Assembly (NCBI RefSeq): GCF_001650345.1
Contig: NZ_LVHF01000028.1
Span: 248,001-312,000, forward strand
Origin: Photobacterium jeanii
Lineage (GTDB): Bacteria; Pseudomonadota; Gammaproteobacteria; Enterobacterales; Vibrionaceae
Direction: 5' to 3'
Length of the DNA stretch: 64,000 nucleotides
The notes beneath the pieces are model-generated. The model ran no database searches. It was not told the origin of the DNA and saw only the letters and a list, made by a program, of their open reading frames with translations. Each line of letters begins with the position of its first letter. Positions within the stretch are counted from its first letter, which is position 1. Of the stretch, positions 19,157-27,764 are shown in pieces. A program made the translations under genes and the position numbers.

Positions 19157-20638
19157 GTGAATATTTTGGGCTACTTACAACGGGTCGGACAGGCTCTGAT
19201 GGCACCGATTGCTGCTCTACCAGCGGCTGCGATTTTAATGGGAATTGGATACTGGATAGATCCGGTTACTTGGGGAGCTAACAATGCCTTTGCTGCGTTC
19301 TTGATCAAGTCAGGGGCGGCAATTATCGATAACATGCCGATTTTGTTCGCGATTGGTATCGCCTTTGGGATGTCAAAAGACCGTGATGGCGCGGCTGCCT
19401 TGGCGGGTTTTGTTTGCTTTACGATTGTGATGGCATTGCTATCGCCTTCTGCAATGAGCTTAATTCAAGGTGTTGACGCAGACCAAGTGTCGATGGCATT
19501 TGGCAAAATCAACAATCAGTTTGTTGGCATCATAGTCGGGGTGATCAGCGCTGAAATTTATAATCGCTACAGCGGTGTTGAAATGCCGAAAGCGATGGCA
19601 TTTTTCAGCGGTAAGCGCTTAGTGCCTATCCTGACCGCCTTTGCAGGGATAGTGATCAGCGCGGTGTTTATGGTGATTTGGCCGCCTTTGTTTAGTGGTT
19701 TAACTAGCTTTGGTGAGTGGATGCAAGGGCTAGGTTCGGCAGGCGCGGGCTTATACGGTTTTTTTAATCGCTTACTGATCCCTGTTGGTTTGCATCATGG
19801 TTTAAACCCAGTGTTTTGGTTTGATATTGCGGGCATTAACGATATCCCTCATTTCTTAGGCGGTGCGAAATCTATCGCCGAAGGTACGGGTATTCCGGGC
19901 GTCACTGGCATGTATTTAGCTGGTTTCTTCCCTGTGATGATGTTTGGCTTACCGGGTGCTGCGTTGGCGATGTACGTGACCTCGAAATCAGAAAATAAAG
20001 ATAAAGTCGCTTCTGTAATGTTGGCTGCGAGTTTCTCTGCTTTTTTCACTGGCATCACTGAGCCGCTTGAATTCGCCTTTATGTTTATGGCGCCAGCTTT
20101 GTATCTGGTTCACGCGATATTTACAGGTTTGTCTTTGTATATTGCCGCCAGCATGCAGTGGATTTCGGGCTTTGGCTTTTCGGCTGGGCTTGTCGATATG
20201 GTACTGGCGTCTAAGAACCCATTAGCGGTGAATTGGTACATGCTCATTGTTCAAGGTGTAGTGTTCTTTGCTCTGTACTTTGTGGTGTTTCGTTTCGCTA
20301 TTTTGAAGTGGAACATTACTACCCCAGGGCGTGAGGAGAGTGAATCGAATACGCAGTCCGTCGCTAAAAACTCAGTAACTAAAGCGCAAACAGATGAGGA
20401 GCTTGCCCATCAGTTTGCGACCGCTCTTGGTGGTCGACAAAACTTAGTCACGATTGGTGCTTGTATCACCCGTTTACGCCTAACTCTACAAGATGGTACA
20501 CAGGTTGATGAGGCAAGTTTAAAAGCTTTGGGGGCGGCTGCCGTGGTTCGGGTCGGTAAAAATAACGTGCAGGTGATTTTAGGTGCGAAAGCTGAAAAGG
20601 TAGCGAATGTGCTAAGTCGCCTGCCTGCTGCGAGTTAG
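19157..20638 (+). CDS. PTS EIICB component, GlcNAc/glucose superfamily (NagE-like, no EIIA)
   Basis: 493 residues. The N-terminal ~390 form the multi-spanning EIIC domain, including the conserved substrate-loop region ITEPLEFAFMF and HHGLNPVFWFD. After a charged linker (~390-415) comes the EIIB domain with phospho-acceptor Cys436 in IGACITRLRLTL. It imports a sugar and phosphorylates it. There is no EIIA domain, so phosphate must come from a separate EIIA such as Crr. The sequence is of the N-acetylglucosamine class rather than the Lac-class ChbBCA complex. It starts at a GTG 22 bases after chbG. The exact sugar is not decided. Confidence 0.85.
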   Translation: MNILGYLQRVGQALMAPIAALPAAAILMGIGYWIDPVTWGANNAFAAFLIKSGAAIIDNMPILFAIGIAFGMSKDRDGAAALAGFVCFTIVMALLSPSAMSLIQGVDADQVSMAFGKINNQFVGIIVGVISAEIYNRYSGVEMPKAMAFFSGKRLVPILTAFAGIVISAVFMVIWPPLFSGLTSFGEWMQGLGSAGAGLYGFFNRLLIPVGLHHGLNPVFWFDIAGINDIPHFLGGAKSIAEGTGIPGVTGMYLAGFFPVMMFGLPGAALAMYVTSKSENKDKVASVMLAASFSAFFTGITEPLEFAFMFMAPALYLVHAIFTGLSLYIAASMQWISGFGFSAGLVDMVLASKNPLAVNWYMLIVQGVVFFALYFVVFRFAILKWNITTPGREESESNTQSVAKNSVTKAQTDEELAHQFATALGGRQNLVTIGACITRLRLTLQDGTQVDEASLKALGAAAVVRVGKNNVQVILGAKAEKVANVLSRLPAAS

Positions 20639-20677
20639 CCGGCTGGTTTTAAAAGAGATGTGTCTAAAATAATAAGT

Positions 20678-20713
20678 AAAACCCCAGCCAACACATTCGT
20701 TAGCTGGGGTTTT
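20678..20713. terminator. Terminator between the PTS operon and phoX
   Basis: 11-bp stem AAAACCCCAGC (20678-20688) / GCTGGGGTTTT (20703-20713), followed by ATTTTGG; the A-rich left side lets it act on both strands. Confidence 0.85.
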
Positions 20714-20828
20714 ATTTTGGTGCGAACCTCTAGATCAGCACCGAAAGCAGTTTCTCTAAATTAGAGTTTACAGTGCTTGTTCGGTTACTGATGTAACCTC
20801 TGAATAATGGATTTGCTTGCTGTTCATG

Positions 20829-22751
20829 CTAGCTACCAATGACGCCGCCATCTTGTTTGGTGATCATCACAATTGATGAACGCGGGGTGCTGTTACCGCC
20901 ATCTGGCCAGTGTGATGGTTCAAGTTCTTCACCCGGATGCTGGATACCAATAAACATGGTTTTATAATCTGGGCTGAAGGTTAATCCTGTGATCTCACAA
21001 GCAATTGGGCCCGTTAGGAAACGGCGAACTTCACCGGTTTTTGGATCACCGCATAACATGGAGTTGTTACCCATACCAGCGTAGTCGCCTTTGTTCGAGT
21101 ACTTGCCGTCGGTTTGGATCCACAAACGACCATCAGCATCAAAGCCTAGACCATCAGGGCTGTTGAACATATTGTCGTTGTTGATGTTGTCACTACCCGC
21201 GTAAAGCGTGCCTTTGTGAACACTTGGGTTACCTGCCATCAAGTAAAGATCCCAAGCAAAGTTAGTATGAGCGTGATCATCATTTATCTGACGCCAGCGT
21301 AGGATCTGACCGTAGTTATTCGCTTCACGAGGGTTCGGACCGCCAACAGGTTGACCTTCTTTAACACCACGGTTTTTGTTGTTGGTTAGCGTGCAGTAAA
21401 CATAATCTTGATTTGGATGAACCGCAATCCATTCCGGGCGATCCATTGTGGTTGCGCCAACTTGTGTCGCCGCTAAACGGGTATACAAGTTGATGTATTC
21501 TTGATTCGGGAAACCATTTTCTTTGGTTAAGCCGTTTTTGCCGTGGGTTAATTCAATCCACTGACCAACTCCACCGATTTTGTCATCGTCGGTGCTGAAC
21601 TTAGCAACATAAACCGTCCCTTCTTCTAGGAGCTTACGGTTTGCGGCATCGTTACCTTCGACGTATTTGTTTTTTGATACAAAGCGGTATAAATGTTCAC
21701 CACGTTCGTCATCACCCATGTAAGCAACGATGTGTCCGTCTTTGTTGATCACAACAGCAACGTTCTCGTGCTTAAAGCGCCCCATCGCGGTGCGCTTCAT
21801 TGGGGTTGAGCTTGGGTCCATCGGATCGATTTCTACAATCCAGCCATGACGATTTGCTTCGTTCGGGTTCTTTGCAATGTCGAAGCGCTCATCGTGCAAT
21901 GACCAACCGTAGCCCGCATCGTCTTTGCCCAGACCATAGCGTTTCTGCTCTTTATTAACGGTTACGTCTTGCTTAGAGCCAAAGTAGCCGTTGAAGTTTT
22001 CTTCACAAGTTAGGTAAGTGCCCCAAGGGGTAAAGCCGTTTGCACAGTTGCCGAATGTACCTAACGCGAGTTTACCGTTTTTATCGGCAGCGGTTTTCAT
22101 TTCAGGGTGACCAGCAAGCGGGCCAGTAATTGCCATTGGGGTATTTGCTGTGATGCGACGGTTATATTTAGAGTCGATCACAACATCCCAATTATTGTTG
22201 CTAGTGCGTTTTACTTCAAAGATTGAGATACCGTGCGCAGCCTGTGACTTTTTCACGTCATCCGCTGTCATCTTTTTACCTTGGTGGGCAAAAAGGTATT
22301 CGTTGTTACAGTATTCGTTATTAACGGCCAATACACCGCGATTTTCTGATAGCGGGAAGAAAGTCATGCCATCGTTGTTGTCACCAAACTGTAGTGCTTG
22401 GTGCGCTGAAGGTGCATTTCCTGATGGGTCAAACTTTGGTGAGTCCGGGAATAAACCATCACCCCAGCGGATCAATACTTGGGCATTGTATCCTTCAGGC
22501 ACGATAACCGCGTCTTCAGTGCTTGCCAGTACGGTTTTAAAGCCCATAAGTTTGCTGTTCGAGCTTGATGTATTTGCCAGAGCAGTTACTGGCATCCCAG
22601 CCATGAAAGCGCCTGCACTCATTACTGATGCAGCCCCTAAGAATTTACGACGTGAGAGGTTAGTCTCAATCATCTTAGTGAGTTGAGAGACTTGGTTACG
22701 TGGGTATTGGTCGTCTTCACGACGCTCAAAAGGGCTCATTCGGGTGGTCAT
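20829..22751 (-). CDS. phoX: PhoX-family alkaline phosphatase, Tat-exported
   Basis: 640 residues, usual for PhoX. The N-terminus carries the twin-arginine signal SRRKFLGAA at ~33-41 followed by a hydrophobic stretch ending at ALA-N, so it is exported folded. The DUF839/PhoX beta-propeller stretches are visible: NNEYCNNEYLF, CANGFTPWGTYLTCEEN, FKHENVAVV, YMGDDERGEHLYRFV and NSPDGLGFDADGRLWIQTDG. PhoX releases phosphate from phosphoesters using Ca and Fe cofactors. GGAG lies 8 bases before the start. A Pho box-like element stands ~80 bases upstream, which fits induction under phosphate starvation. A single gene. Confidence 0.93.
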   Translation of the reverse strand: MTTRMSPFERREDDQYPRNQVSQLTKMIETNLSRRKFLGAASVMSAGAFMAGMPVTALANTSSSNSKLMGFKTVLASTEDAVIVPEGYNAQVLIRWGDGLFPDSPKFDPSGNAPSAHQALQFGDNNDGMTFFPLSENRGVLAVNNEYCNNEYLFAHQGKKMTADDVKKSQAAHGISIFEVKRTSNNNWDVVIDSKYNRRITANTPMAITGPLAGHPEMKTAADKNGKLALGTFGNCANGFTPWGTYLTCEENFNGYFGSKQDVTVNKEQKRYGLGKDDAGYGWSLHDERFDIAKNPNEANRHGWIVEIDPMDPSSTPMKRTAMGRFKHENVAVVINKDGHIVAYMGDDERGEHLYRFVSKNKYVEGNDAANRKLLEEGTVYVAKFSTDDDKIGGVGQWIELTHGKNGLTKENGFPNQEYINLYTRLAATQVGATTMDRPEWIAVHPNQDYVYCTLTNNKNRGVKEGQPVGGPNPREANNYGQILRWRQINDDHAHTNFAWDLYLMAGNPSVHKGTLYAGSDNINNDNMFNSPDGLGFDADGRLWIQTDGKYSNKGDYAGMGNNSMLCGDPKTGEVRRFLTGPIACEITGLTFSPDYKTMFIGIQHPGEELEPSHWPDGGNSTPRSSIVMITKQDGGVIGS

Positions 22752-22830
22752 TGACTTTCTCCAGTGTCATGTGGCTTTTTGTTATGGCGCACATTTGACA
22801 CGGGTTTCATGTCAGCCAATTTACGGTTTT

Positions 22831-22848
22831 ATGACGTTAATATGAAAG
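22831..22848 (-). promoter_or_regulatory. Pho box candidate upstream of phoX
   Basis: Read on the minus strand: CTTTCAT-ATTA-ACGTCAT, compared with the PhoB consensus CTGTCAT-AWAW-CTGTCAT. The 7-4-7 spacing is right and 11 of 14 half-site bases match. It is 80-97 bases before the phoX start. Confidence 0.45.
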
Positions 22849-22953
22849 CAATTGATTGTCATTAATCGGGGTAATGTTTTGGCTCTATCTATAAGAAAAA
22901 GGGATGAAGCGGATATATCAGTAAGGAAAAAGTAAGGGCTAGATACCAAAAGA

Positions 22954-22969
22954 GTCTGCAATTGCAGAC
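22954..22969 (-). terminator. Terminator of the CZB chemoreceptor gene
   Basis: Perfect palindrome GTCTGCAATTGCAGAC, extended on both sides by AAG/CTT pairing with one mismatch; on the minus strand it runs into CTTTTGG. Confidence 0.65.
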
Positions 22970-23014
22970 CCTTAACTTTTGGCTTTTATGATTTGATAAC
23001 AGATTAATGACAGC

Positions 23015-24115
23015 TTAGTAGCTCTGCTTTAGCTGCGCGATTTCGCCTTCAAGATCATTCAATAAAGCAATTACCGTGTCCGCAGCACTTTCCATTTGGC
23101 TCATGAAAGTCATCCCTTCATCTTCTTTACCTTCTGCGAAAGCGATTAAGGCTTTTCGACCGTAGGTATGAACATCTGAATGCGGTTTTTCTAATTGTTG
23201 GTAAGCGCGACAGCTAGAGAATAGTTGCTGACCGCGACCATGATAGTACCAATTACCCAAGCGGCATTGGTGGTGGTCGACAACATCGGTATTAGCAAAA
23301 TCACGGTTGTGAATGCGTTGGTAAATATTTACTTTCCAAACCACATGGTCGATTTGCACCAAGCGTAAAAAGATAGAGGAATAGCTTTCATTCACCAGTT
23401 GGAAAAGCTGCTCAGATTGTTGGATCAGCGAGGTCACAATGTGGACGAGTTCTTCGATTTTATCTTGTAGCTGACCACATTGAACTTCGATGAACTCTGC
23501 ACTTTGGTAACACGCTTGGGTGTTGGTGCTGATTTCACCCACCACGTTTTGAATTTGGCTCGCCGCTTCGCTGGCATTTTGCGCCAGTTTACGCACTTCA
23601 TCAGCAACTACGGCAAAACCACGACCGTGATCGCCTGCGCGTGCAGCTTCAATGGCGGCGTTTAGTGCAAGTAGGTTCGTTTGCTCTGAGACATTGTTGA
23701 TAGTGACGATGAACTTACCAATGTCTTCGGAGTTACCTTTAAGTGCTTCTAGCGAATCACCGCTGACTTTGATTTGCTCGATCAAAGAGGTAAGGGTATC
23801 GCGGAAAGAATTTAAGATAGCTATGCCGTCACGGTTTTCTTCAACGTGTTGGTCTAAATAACTTTTTAGGTTTTCAGCCGCATTAGCAATGTTGCCGCGA
23901 ATTTGTTCAAGCGGCGAAATAGAATGAAGTAGCTGGTTTGTGAAATTGTGCTGAAGTGATGCTGATGCCTGATGGTTAGTCAGCATGTTTTGTTGGCTAA
24001 TTAGCTCTTTTTCTAATTCATTGACTGTATTTTTTTGTTGGACCAGCTCTGATTGTAAGGAAGTCAGCTGTGCGTCGTTTTCATCGTTTTTCTTGAAGCA
24101 AGCAAAATTGAACAT
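23015..24115 (-). CDS. Soluble methyl-accepting chemotaxis protein with C-terminal zinc-binding CZB domain
   Basis: 366 residues with no membrane segment. The N-terminal ~60 residues form a Gln/Glu-rich coiled coil. The signalling hairpin tip is at about 145-180 ([18 protein letters not shown], then [15 protein letters not shown]). The C-terminus is a CZB (chemoreceptor zinc-binding) domain with the 3His/1Cys ligands His257, Cys284 (HHQCRLGNW), His312 and His316. In other bacteria CZB domains sense zinc or hypochlorous acid and are found on cytoplasmic receptors and diguanylate cyclases. It is a single gene, so its chemotaxis partners lie elsewhere. Confidence 0.9.
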   Translation of the reverse strand: MFNFACFKKNDENDAQLTSLQSELVQQKNTVNELEKELISQQNMLTNHQASASLQHNFTNQLLHSISPLEQIRGNIANAAENLKSYLDQHVEENRDGIAILNSFRDTLTSLIEQIKVSGDSLEALKGNSEDIGKFIVTINNVSEQTNLLALNAAIEAARAGDHGRGFAVVADEVRKLAQNASEAASQIQNVVGEISTNTQACYQSAEFIEVQCGQLQDKIEELVHIVTSLIQQSEQLFQLVNESYSSIFLRLVQIDHVVWKVNIYQRIHNRDFANTDVVDHHQCRLGNWYYHGRGQQLFSSCRAYQQLEKPHSDVHTYGRKALIAFAEGKEDEGMTFMSQMESAADTVIALLNDLEGEIAQLKQSY

Positions 24116-24570
24116 AGATTATCTACTGTCGATTATGAGGAAGTTACGGTGGCGATTTATTGCTTTGTTTGTTGTTTAATTAAGTACATCGTACTTTCAC
24201 AGTTAAGTTGTGATAAGTGCATTTCTGTAGCTCAAATTAAATTTCGCCACTTTGGTTTATTTGCGAACTATTTTATTAAAAACAGTGTAAAAAAGCGAAC
24301 ACTGTATAGTAAAAATGAAGAAAACCAGAAATGACAAGGCCTGTGCGTATCGATGGATATCAAGATATGACAAATAGGAGTGGTAATTTGTGTTGTTATG
24401 TCTATTTTGTTCTTCGTTAAATCATTTTGGTTGAGCGGGCGAGATAAAAATCGAGTAAGAAAAGAAGCTGAGACTAAGAGTTTGAGGTTCTGAAATCTTG
24501 AAGTTATTGAGGGGTAGAGATAAGGCGCCACTGCGCCTTATTGGGTGTCTGTCGAAAAGTCGTGAGTTGT
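24116..24570. other. 455-bp AT-rich gene-free interval
   Basis: It holds the upstream region of the chemoreceptor gene and the downstream end of the small ORF. The only clear structure is the hairpin at 24521-24540. Open frames here (for example on the minus strand at 24268-24531) show no family, no ribosome site and skewed composition, so I do not call them. Confidence 0.5.
24521..24540 (-). terminator. Hairpin, possible terminator of the small ORF
   Basis: Perfect stem TAAGGCGC / GCGCCTTA with loop CACT. There is no real T run on either strand, so terminator function is uncertain. Confidence 0.4.
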
Positions 24571-24711
24571 TTACTCTTCAATCAATTCAAGACCGCCAGC
24601 GATCTGTTGGTGTTTCACCAATTCTTGGCGTGCAATTTCAGCGGCACTGAGTTCTTGCTCGTGTGCAATTGGTGATTCGATATCGTGATTAAGCTGGGTG
24701 AAAACAGGCAT
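24571..24711 (-). CDS. Small acidic protein of unknown function
   Basis: A 46-residue ORF starting MPVFTQL and ending GGLELIEE. I chose the ATG at 24711 because GAAGAG lies 7-10 bases before it; the frame extends upstream to 24765 without a ribosome site. The product is soluble, mostly helical in appearance (AAEIARQELVKHQQIA) and acidic. No motif is recognised. It stands alone between the chemoreceptor and mobB genes. It could be a real small protein or a chance frame. Confidence 0.45.
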   Translation of the reverse strand: MPVFTQLNHDIESPIAHEQELSAAEIARQELVKHQQIAGGLELIEE

Positions 24712-25088
24712 AGTAATTTCTCTTCTTGTTGTGTTGGATTGCTGTAATGGTGCTTTGATTAGCACTTATTGTTATCCGTTAGGGCTTTAACGCCATCCCC
24801 CTGAATGAAAGTATTTTAGGTGGAGACAAAGGGCGTAGCGCACACATTACTTTCGGTTTACCAAGCTGGATGGTAAAAAATAAGCGTGAAGATTACACAA
24901 ATGTGTGATTTATGTCTACTTTTGAGGCTGTAGATTGGGGGAGGATGCGGAGAATGAGTGAGTGTTTCCCCGCATAGGTTTCCCCGCATAGTATGAGGCG
25001 GTGCTGAGCTGGTTTTATTCAATCTTACTATTACTTAATAGCTTTTATGCAATAGCTTTGTACGTTCAGTCCGGCGAATGAATGGTGC
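24712..25088. other. 377-bp interval with a 14-nt perfect tandem repeat
   Basis: The only structure seen is GTTTCCCCGCATAG repeated head to tail at 24964-24977 and 24978-24991, in the region 3' of mobB. No gene is apparent. Confidence 0.5.
24964..24991. repeat. Perfect two-copy tandem repeat of 14 nt
   Basis: GTTTCCCCGCATAG at 24964-24977 and again at 24978-24991 with no mismatch. Confidence 0.85.
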
Positions 25089-25607
25089 TTATTGAGTTTG
25101 AAGCCAGTTAATGATGAATTGTGCCACCTGTTCGGGCTGATTAAGATCAAGCAATGGTAGCTTGGGCTCTGCACCCGTTAAAGCTTCATCACTGGCGATG
25201 GCAATGATGTGTTGATCTTGTTGATGCAAGAAAGGCTTACCATAACTCGGTCGGTGAATTTCAATTTTAGGTATAGGCTGATCGCGGAAACCTTCAACCA
25301 GCACCAAATCCAGTTTGCTGTGATCAAATTGCTTCAAGCATTCCATTAATTCAGGCTCATCCCTGTCTTCTTCAGGATACTCAAAATACAACATGTGGCG
25401 TTGCTTGGTTGCCAGCAGCGTTTGGTTACAACCAGCATGGCGAAGGCGATAACTGTCTTTTCCTGGCTTATCTGGCTCTATGGTGTGGTGGCTGTGTTTG
25501 AGTAAGCCCACTTTTAATCCACTTTGGCGAAGCAAAGGAATTAATTGTTCCAAAAGGGTGGTTTTTCCAGAGCCGCTGAAGCCCGCAAAGCCGATGGTTG
25601 GTGTCAT
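25089..25607 (-). CDS. mobB: MobB, molybdopterin-guanine dinucleotide biosynthesis accessory GTPase
   Basis: A P-loop GTP-binding protein that assists MobA in attaching GMP to molybdopterin for enzymes such as TMAO, DMSO and nitrate reductases. Visible: Walker A GFSGSGKTTLL at the very N-terminus, KHSHHTIEPDKPGKDSYRLRHAG (a MobB signature region) and LVLVEGFRD with the Walker B-like part. The frame extends upstream to 25658, but the conserved family start (M-x-P-x-x-GFAG-SGKTT) argues for the ATG at 25607, giving 172 residues. Neither start has a strong ribosome site. No mobA is adjacent. Confidence 0.9.
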   Translation of the reverse strand: MTPTIGFAGFSGSGKTTLLEQLIPLLRQSGLKVGLLKHSHHTIEPDKPGKDSYRLRHAGCNQTLLATKQRHMLYFEYPEEDRDEPELMECLKQFDHSKLDLVLVEGFRDQPIPKIEIHRPSYGKPFLHQQDQHIIAIASDEALTGAEPKLPLLDLNQPEQVAQFIINWLQTQ

Positions 25608-26059
25608 TATTCTGCTGTCTTTGGTATCAGATGTTGAGGCTTCGATTCTAACTTGCATCTGCTATGGGTGCATCTTCAATTTTGTTCGATTTAGCTCGTC
25701 TCAATATCGAGTTTTGAACAATTTATTCATGTATCGAGCAAGATTATGACTACATTTAGAGTGTAAGGCTTTCAATAGTCAGTGGGTTATCAGTTGGCGT
25801 GATATGAAAGTCGAATAGCAAGATTTAACTTTATTGTTATTTTCAGAAATTAAGGATGTTTCGGAAGTAACAGGATTCATTTTGTTTGGATTAGGGCATA
25901 AAGATAAGCGCATGCAGATACCAGTTTTTAGTCTGCGATTCATGTGTTTAGAGGCAGTAGATTTAGGTTTTTAAAGGCTAAGATTGTAGCCAATCTAGGT
26001 TTAAAGCCAGTTATTCATATTTGTATTCCAAATGAATATTCCAGAACAGGGAGTGTGCA
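25608..26059. other. Gene-free interval upstream of mobB and the exonuclease gene
   Basis: About 450 AT-rich bases between divergent genes. A clear ribosome site (CAGGGAG) precedes the exonuclease start. I see no dyad, RNA gene or credible small ORF in it. Confidence 0.45.
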
Positions 26060-26545
26060 ATGTGGGCGACGTTAGATTTTGAAGCGTCTGGTCTTTCTGA
26101 TCAGTCGTATCCAATTGAAGTGGGTTATTCTTTGCCTGATGGCGGCGGCGAAAGCTTGCTGATTGATCCTCTTTCCGCCAGTGATGTGTGGCAATACTGG
26201 GATGAGTATGCTGAGCATCATATCCATCATTTATCACGTAAAGAAATCGAGCGTTTTGGCGCATCGGTCATTGATGTTTGTCAGCACCTAAATCAAGCGC
26301 TAGGTAAATACGAGCACGTATTCTGCGATAGCCAATGGGATCTATTTTGGCTCGGACGTTTGTATCATGCTGCGCATATGCGACCTTCTTTTACGTTAAC
26401 CGAAGTTGGACATTGGCTGATGCAAGAAAATGGCATCGCTCGTGAGCGTTTTCAGCATGCGTTAGAGGCGCAGGGACCAACTAAGCATCGTGCGATGGAT
26501 GACGCCAAGCAAATACGCCAAGCTATTTCACACTTAGTGGAATAG
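26060..26545 (+). CDS. DnaQ-like 3'-5' exonuclease (DEDDh)
   Basis: 161 residues that make up little more than one exonuclease domain. The acidic catalytic set of the RNase T/DnaQ fold is present: Asp6 and Glu8 in LDFEASGL (ExoI), Asp in FCDSQWDLFWL (ExoII), and His/Asp in KHRAMDDAKQI (ExoIII, DEDDh type). Such stand-alone enzymes trim DNA or RNA 3' ends; the substrate cannot be told. The start is supported by AGGGAG 7-9 bases upstream. A separate gene from its downstream neighbour, 109 bases away. Confidence 0.82.
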   Translation: MWATLDFEASGLSDQSYPIEVGYSLPDGGGESLLIDPLSASDVWQYWDEYAEHHIHHLSRKEIERFGASVIDVCQHLNQALGKYEHVFCDSQWDLFWLGRLYHAAHMRPSFTLTEVGHWLMQENGIARERFQHALEAQGPTKHRAMDDAKQIRQAISHLVE

Positions 26546-26654
26546 CGATTGTGGGCTATCATGGCGCATTATTTTTTACCGACAGAATAACTCTTTAGCT
26601 AAATAGACAACTCGCTAACGTTATTCATGTTGGTATGTGCCATGGAATGAGTTT

Positions 26655-27764
26655 ATGCCAGCCAATATTCGAGTGGCTGTGTTTAATGTTGCGATGTCTG
26701 AGCCAAAAGCAGGTGCGATATTCGCTAAAACACAGCACACCGAGACTTTTCGATTCCAACAGCTCGCCGCCATTATCCAGCAGGTTCGGCCAGACATTCT
26801 AATGTTGTGTGAATTTGACCATCCAGGTAACGGTGGTGATGACGGTGCGTTGGCCAATTTTTGTCAGCATTACCTTGGCAATGCTCAAGGTGAACAAGAA
26901 GCCATCGAGTACCCATACTGCTATTTGCCAGCGACCAATACTGGCTTGTTAAGCCCTGTTGATCTCAATGGTGACGGTGTCTTGAGTCTACCCGAAGATG
27001 GGCTAGGGTTTGGTGATCATCATGGTCATTATGGTTTCGTGATCCTTTCTCGCTATCCGCTCGAGATAGATGGTGCAAGAACGTGGCAGCAATTTTTATG
27101 GCGTGACATGCCCAATAATAAAATGCCCGTTGATTATTACTCAGAGCAGGCACAACAAGTGCTGCGTTTATCATCGAAAAATCATCTCGTTTTACCAGTG
27201 AATATTAACGGTAAACACCTTCACCTATTGTGCTGTCATCCTACGCCGCCAGTTTTTGATGGCGCAGAAAAACGCAACGCCCGCCGTAATCACGATGAAC
27301 TTCGGTTAGTGACTGACATTATCAATAACGCAGATTACCTAATGGATGATGCTCAGCAGCAAGGTGGGTTAGCACCTTATACCTCATTTGTGGTGCTGGG
27401 TGATCTCAATGCTGACGTACAAGATGGTGACGGTATTAAGCCAGCCATTAAGCAATTACTCCATCACCCGAGAATACACCGTGAGGTGAGTAACGGACGA
27501 TTAACACCGAAAAGCATTGGTGGACGCTTTGCTCGCACTTGGCAAGCACGAGCAGGACGACCTTCGGAGTGGACACATATGTCAGGATTACGGCTTGATT
27601 ATGTACTGCCGTCAGCGGATCTCTCTGTGACGGCAAGCGGTGTTTTTTGGCCTGACAGAAAAGATCCACTGCGTGCTTTACTCCTTGATGATAGAGGTCG
27701 AGAGCGAGCGCAAGCGGGTTCTGATCACCGCTTAGTTTGGGTTGATATTACGCTTAATTCCTAA
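26655..27764 (+). CDS. Endonuclease/exonuclease/phosphatase (EEP)-family hydrolase
   Basis: 369 residues. Metal-dependent phosphoesterase fold with the expected residues: N-terminal FNVAM, the metal-binding Glu in LMLCEFDHPG, VVLGDLNADV (GDxN) and the terminal SDHRLVW. A Ca-loop-like DLNGDGVLSLPEDG lies in the first third. Members range from nucleases to sugar or lipid phosphatases; the substrate is open. Several relatives are secreted, but no signal peptide is visible here. I prefer the ATG at 26655 over the GTG at 26637 because GGA lies about 8 bases before it. The 3' end overlaps the convergent LysR gene by 11 bases. Confidence 0.78.
   Translation: MPANIRVAVFNVAMSEPKAGAIFAKTQHTETFRFQQLAAIIQQVRPDILMLCEFDHPGNGGDDGALANFCQHYLGNAQGEQEAIEYPYCYLPATNTGLLSPVDLNGDGVLSLPEDGLGFGDHHGHYGFVILSRYPLEIDGARTWQQFLWRDMPNNKMPVDYYSEQAQQVLRLSSKNHLVLPVNINGKHLHLLCCHPTPPVFDGAEKRNARRNHDELRLVTDIINNADYLMDDAQQQGGLAPYTSFVVLGDLNADVQDGDGIKPAIKQLLHHPRIHREVSNGRLTPKSIGGRFARTWQARAGRPSEWTHMSGLRLDYVLPSADLSVTASGVFWPDRKDPLRALLLDDRGRERAQAGSDHRLVWVDITLNS

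Noticed and set aside
22150..22686. 178-codon plus-strand frame opposite phoX
   Set aside because: It lies wholly antisense to the Tat signal and N-terminal half of PhoX, and the composition is that of a shadow frame.
24964..24991. Two 14-nt repeats read as a possible CRISPR start
   Set aside because: There are no spacers, only two directly adjacent copies, and no cas genes.
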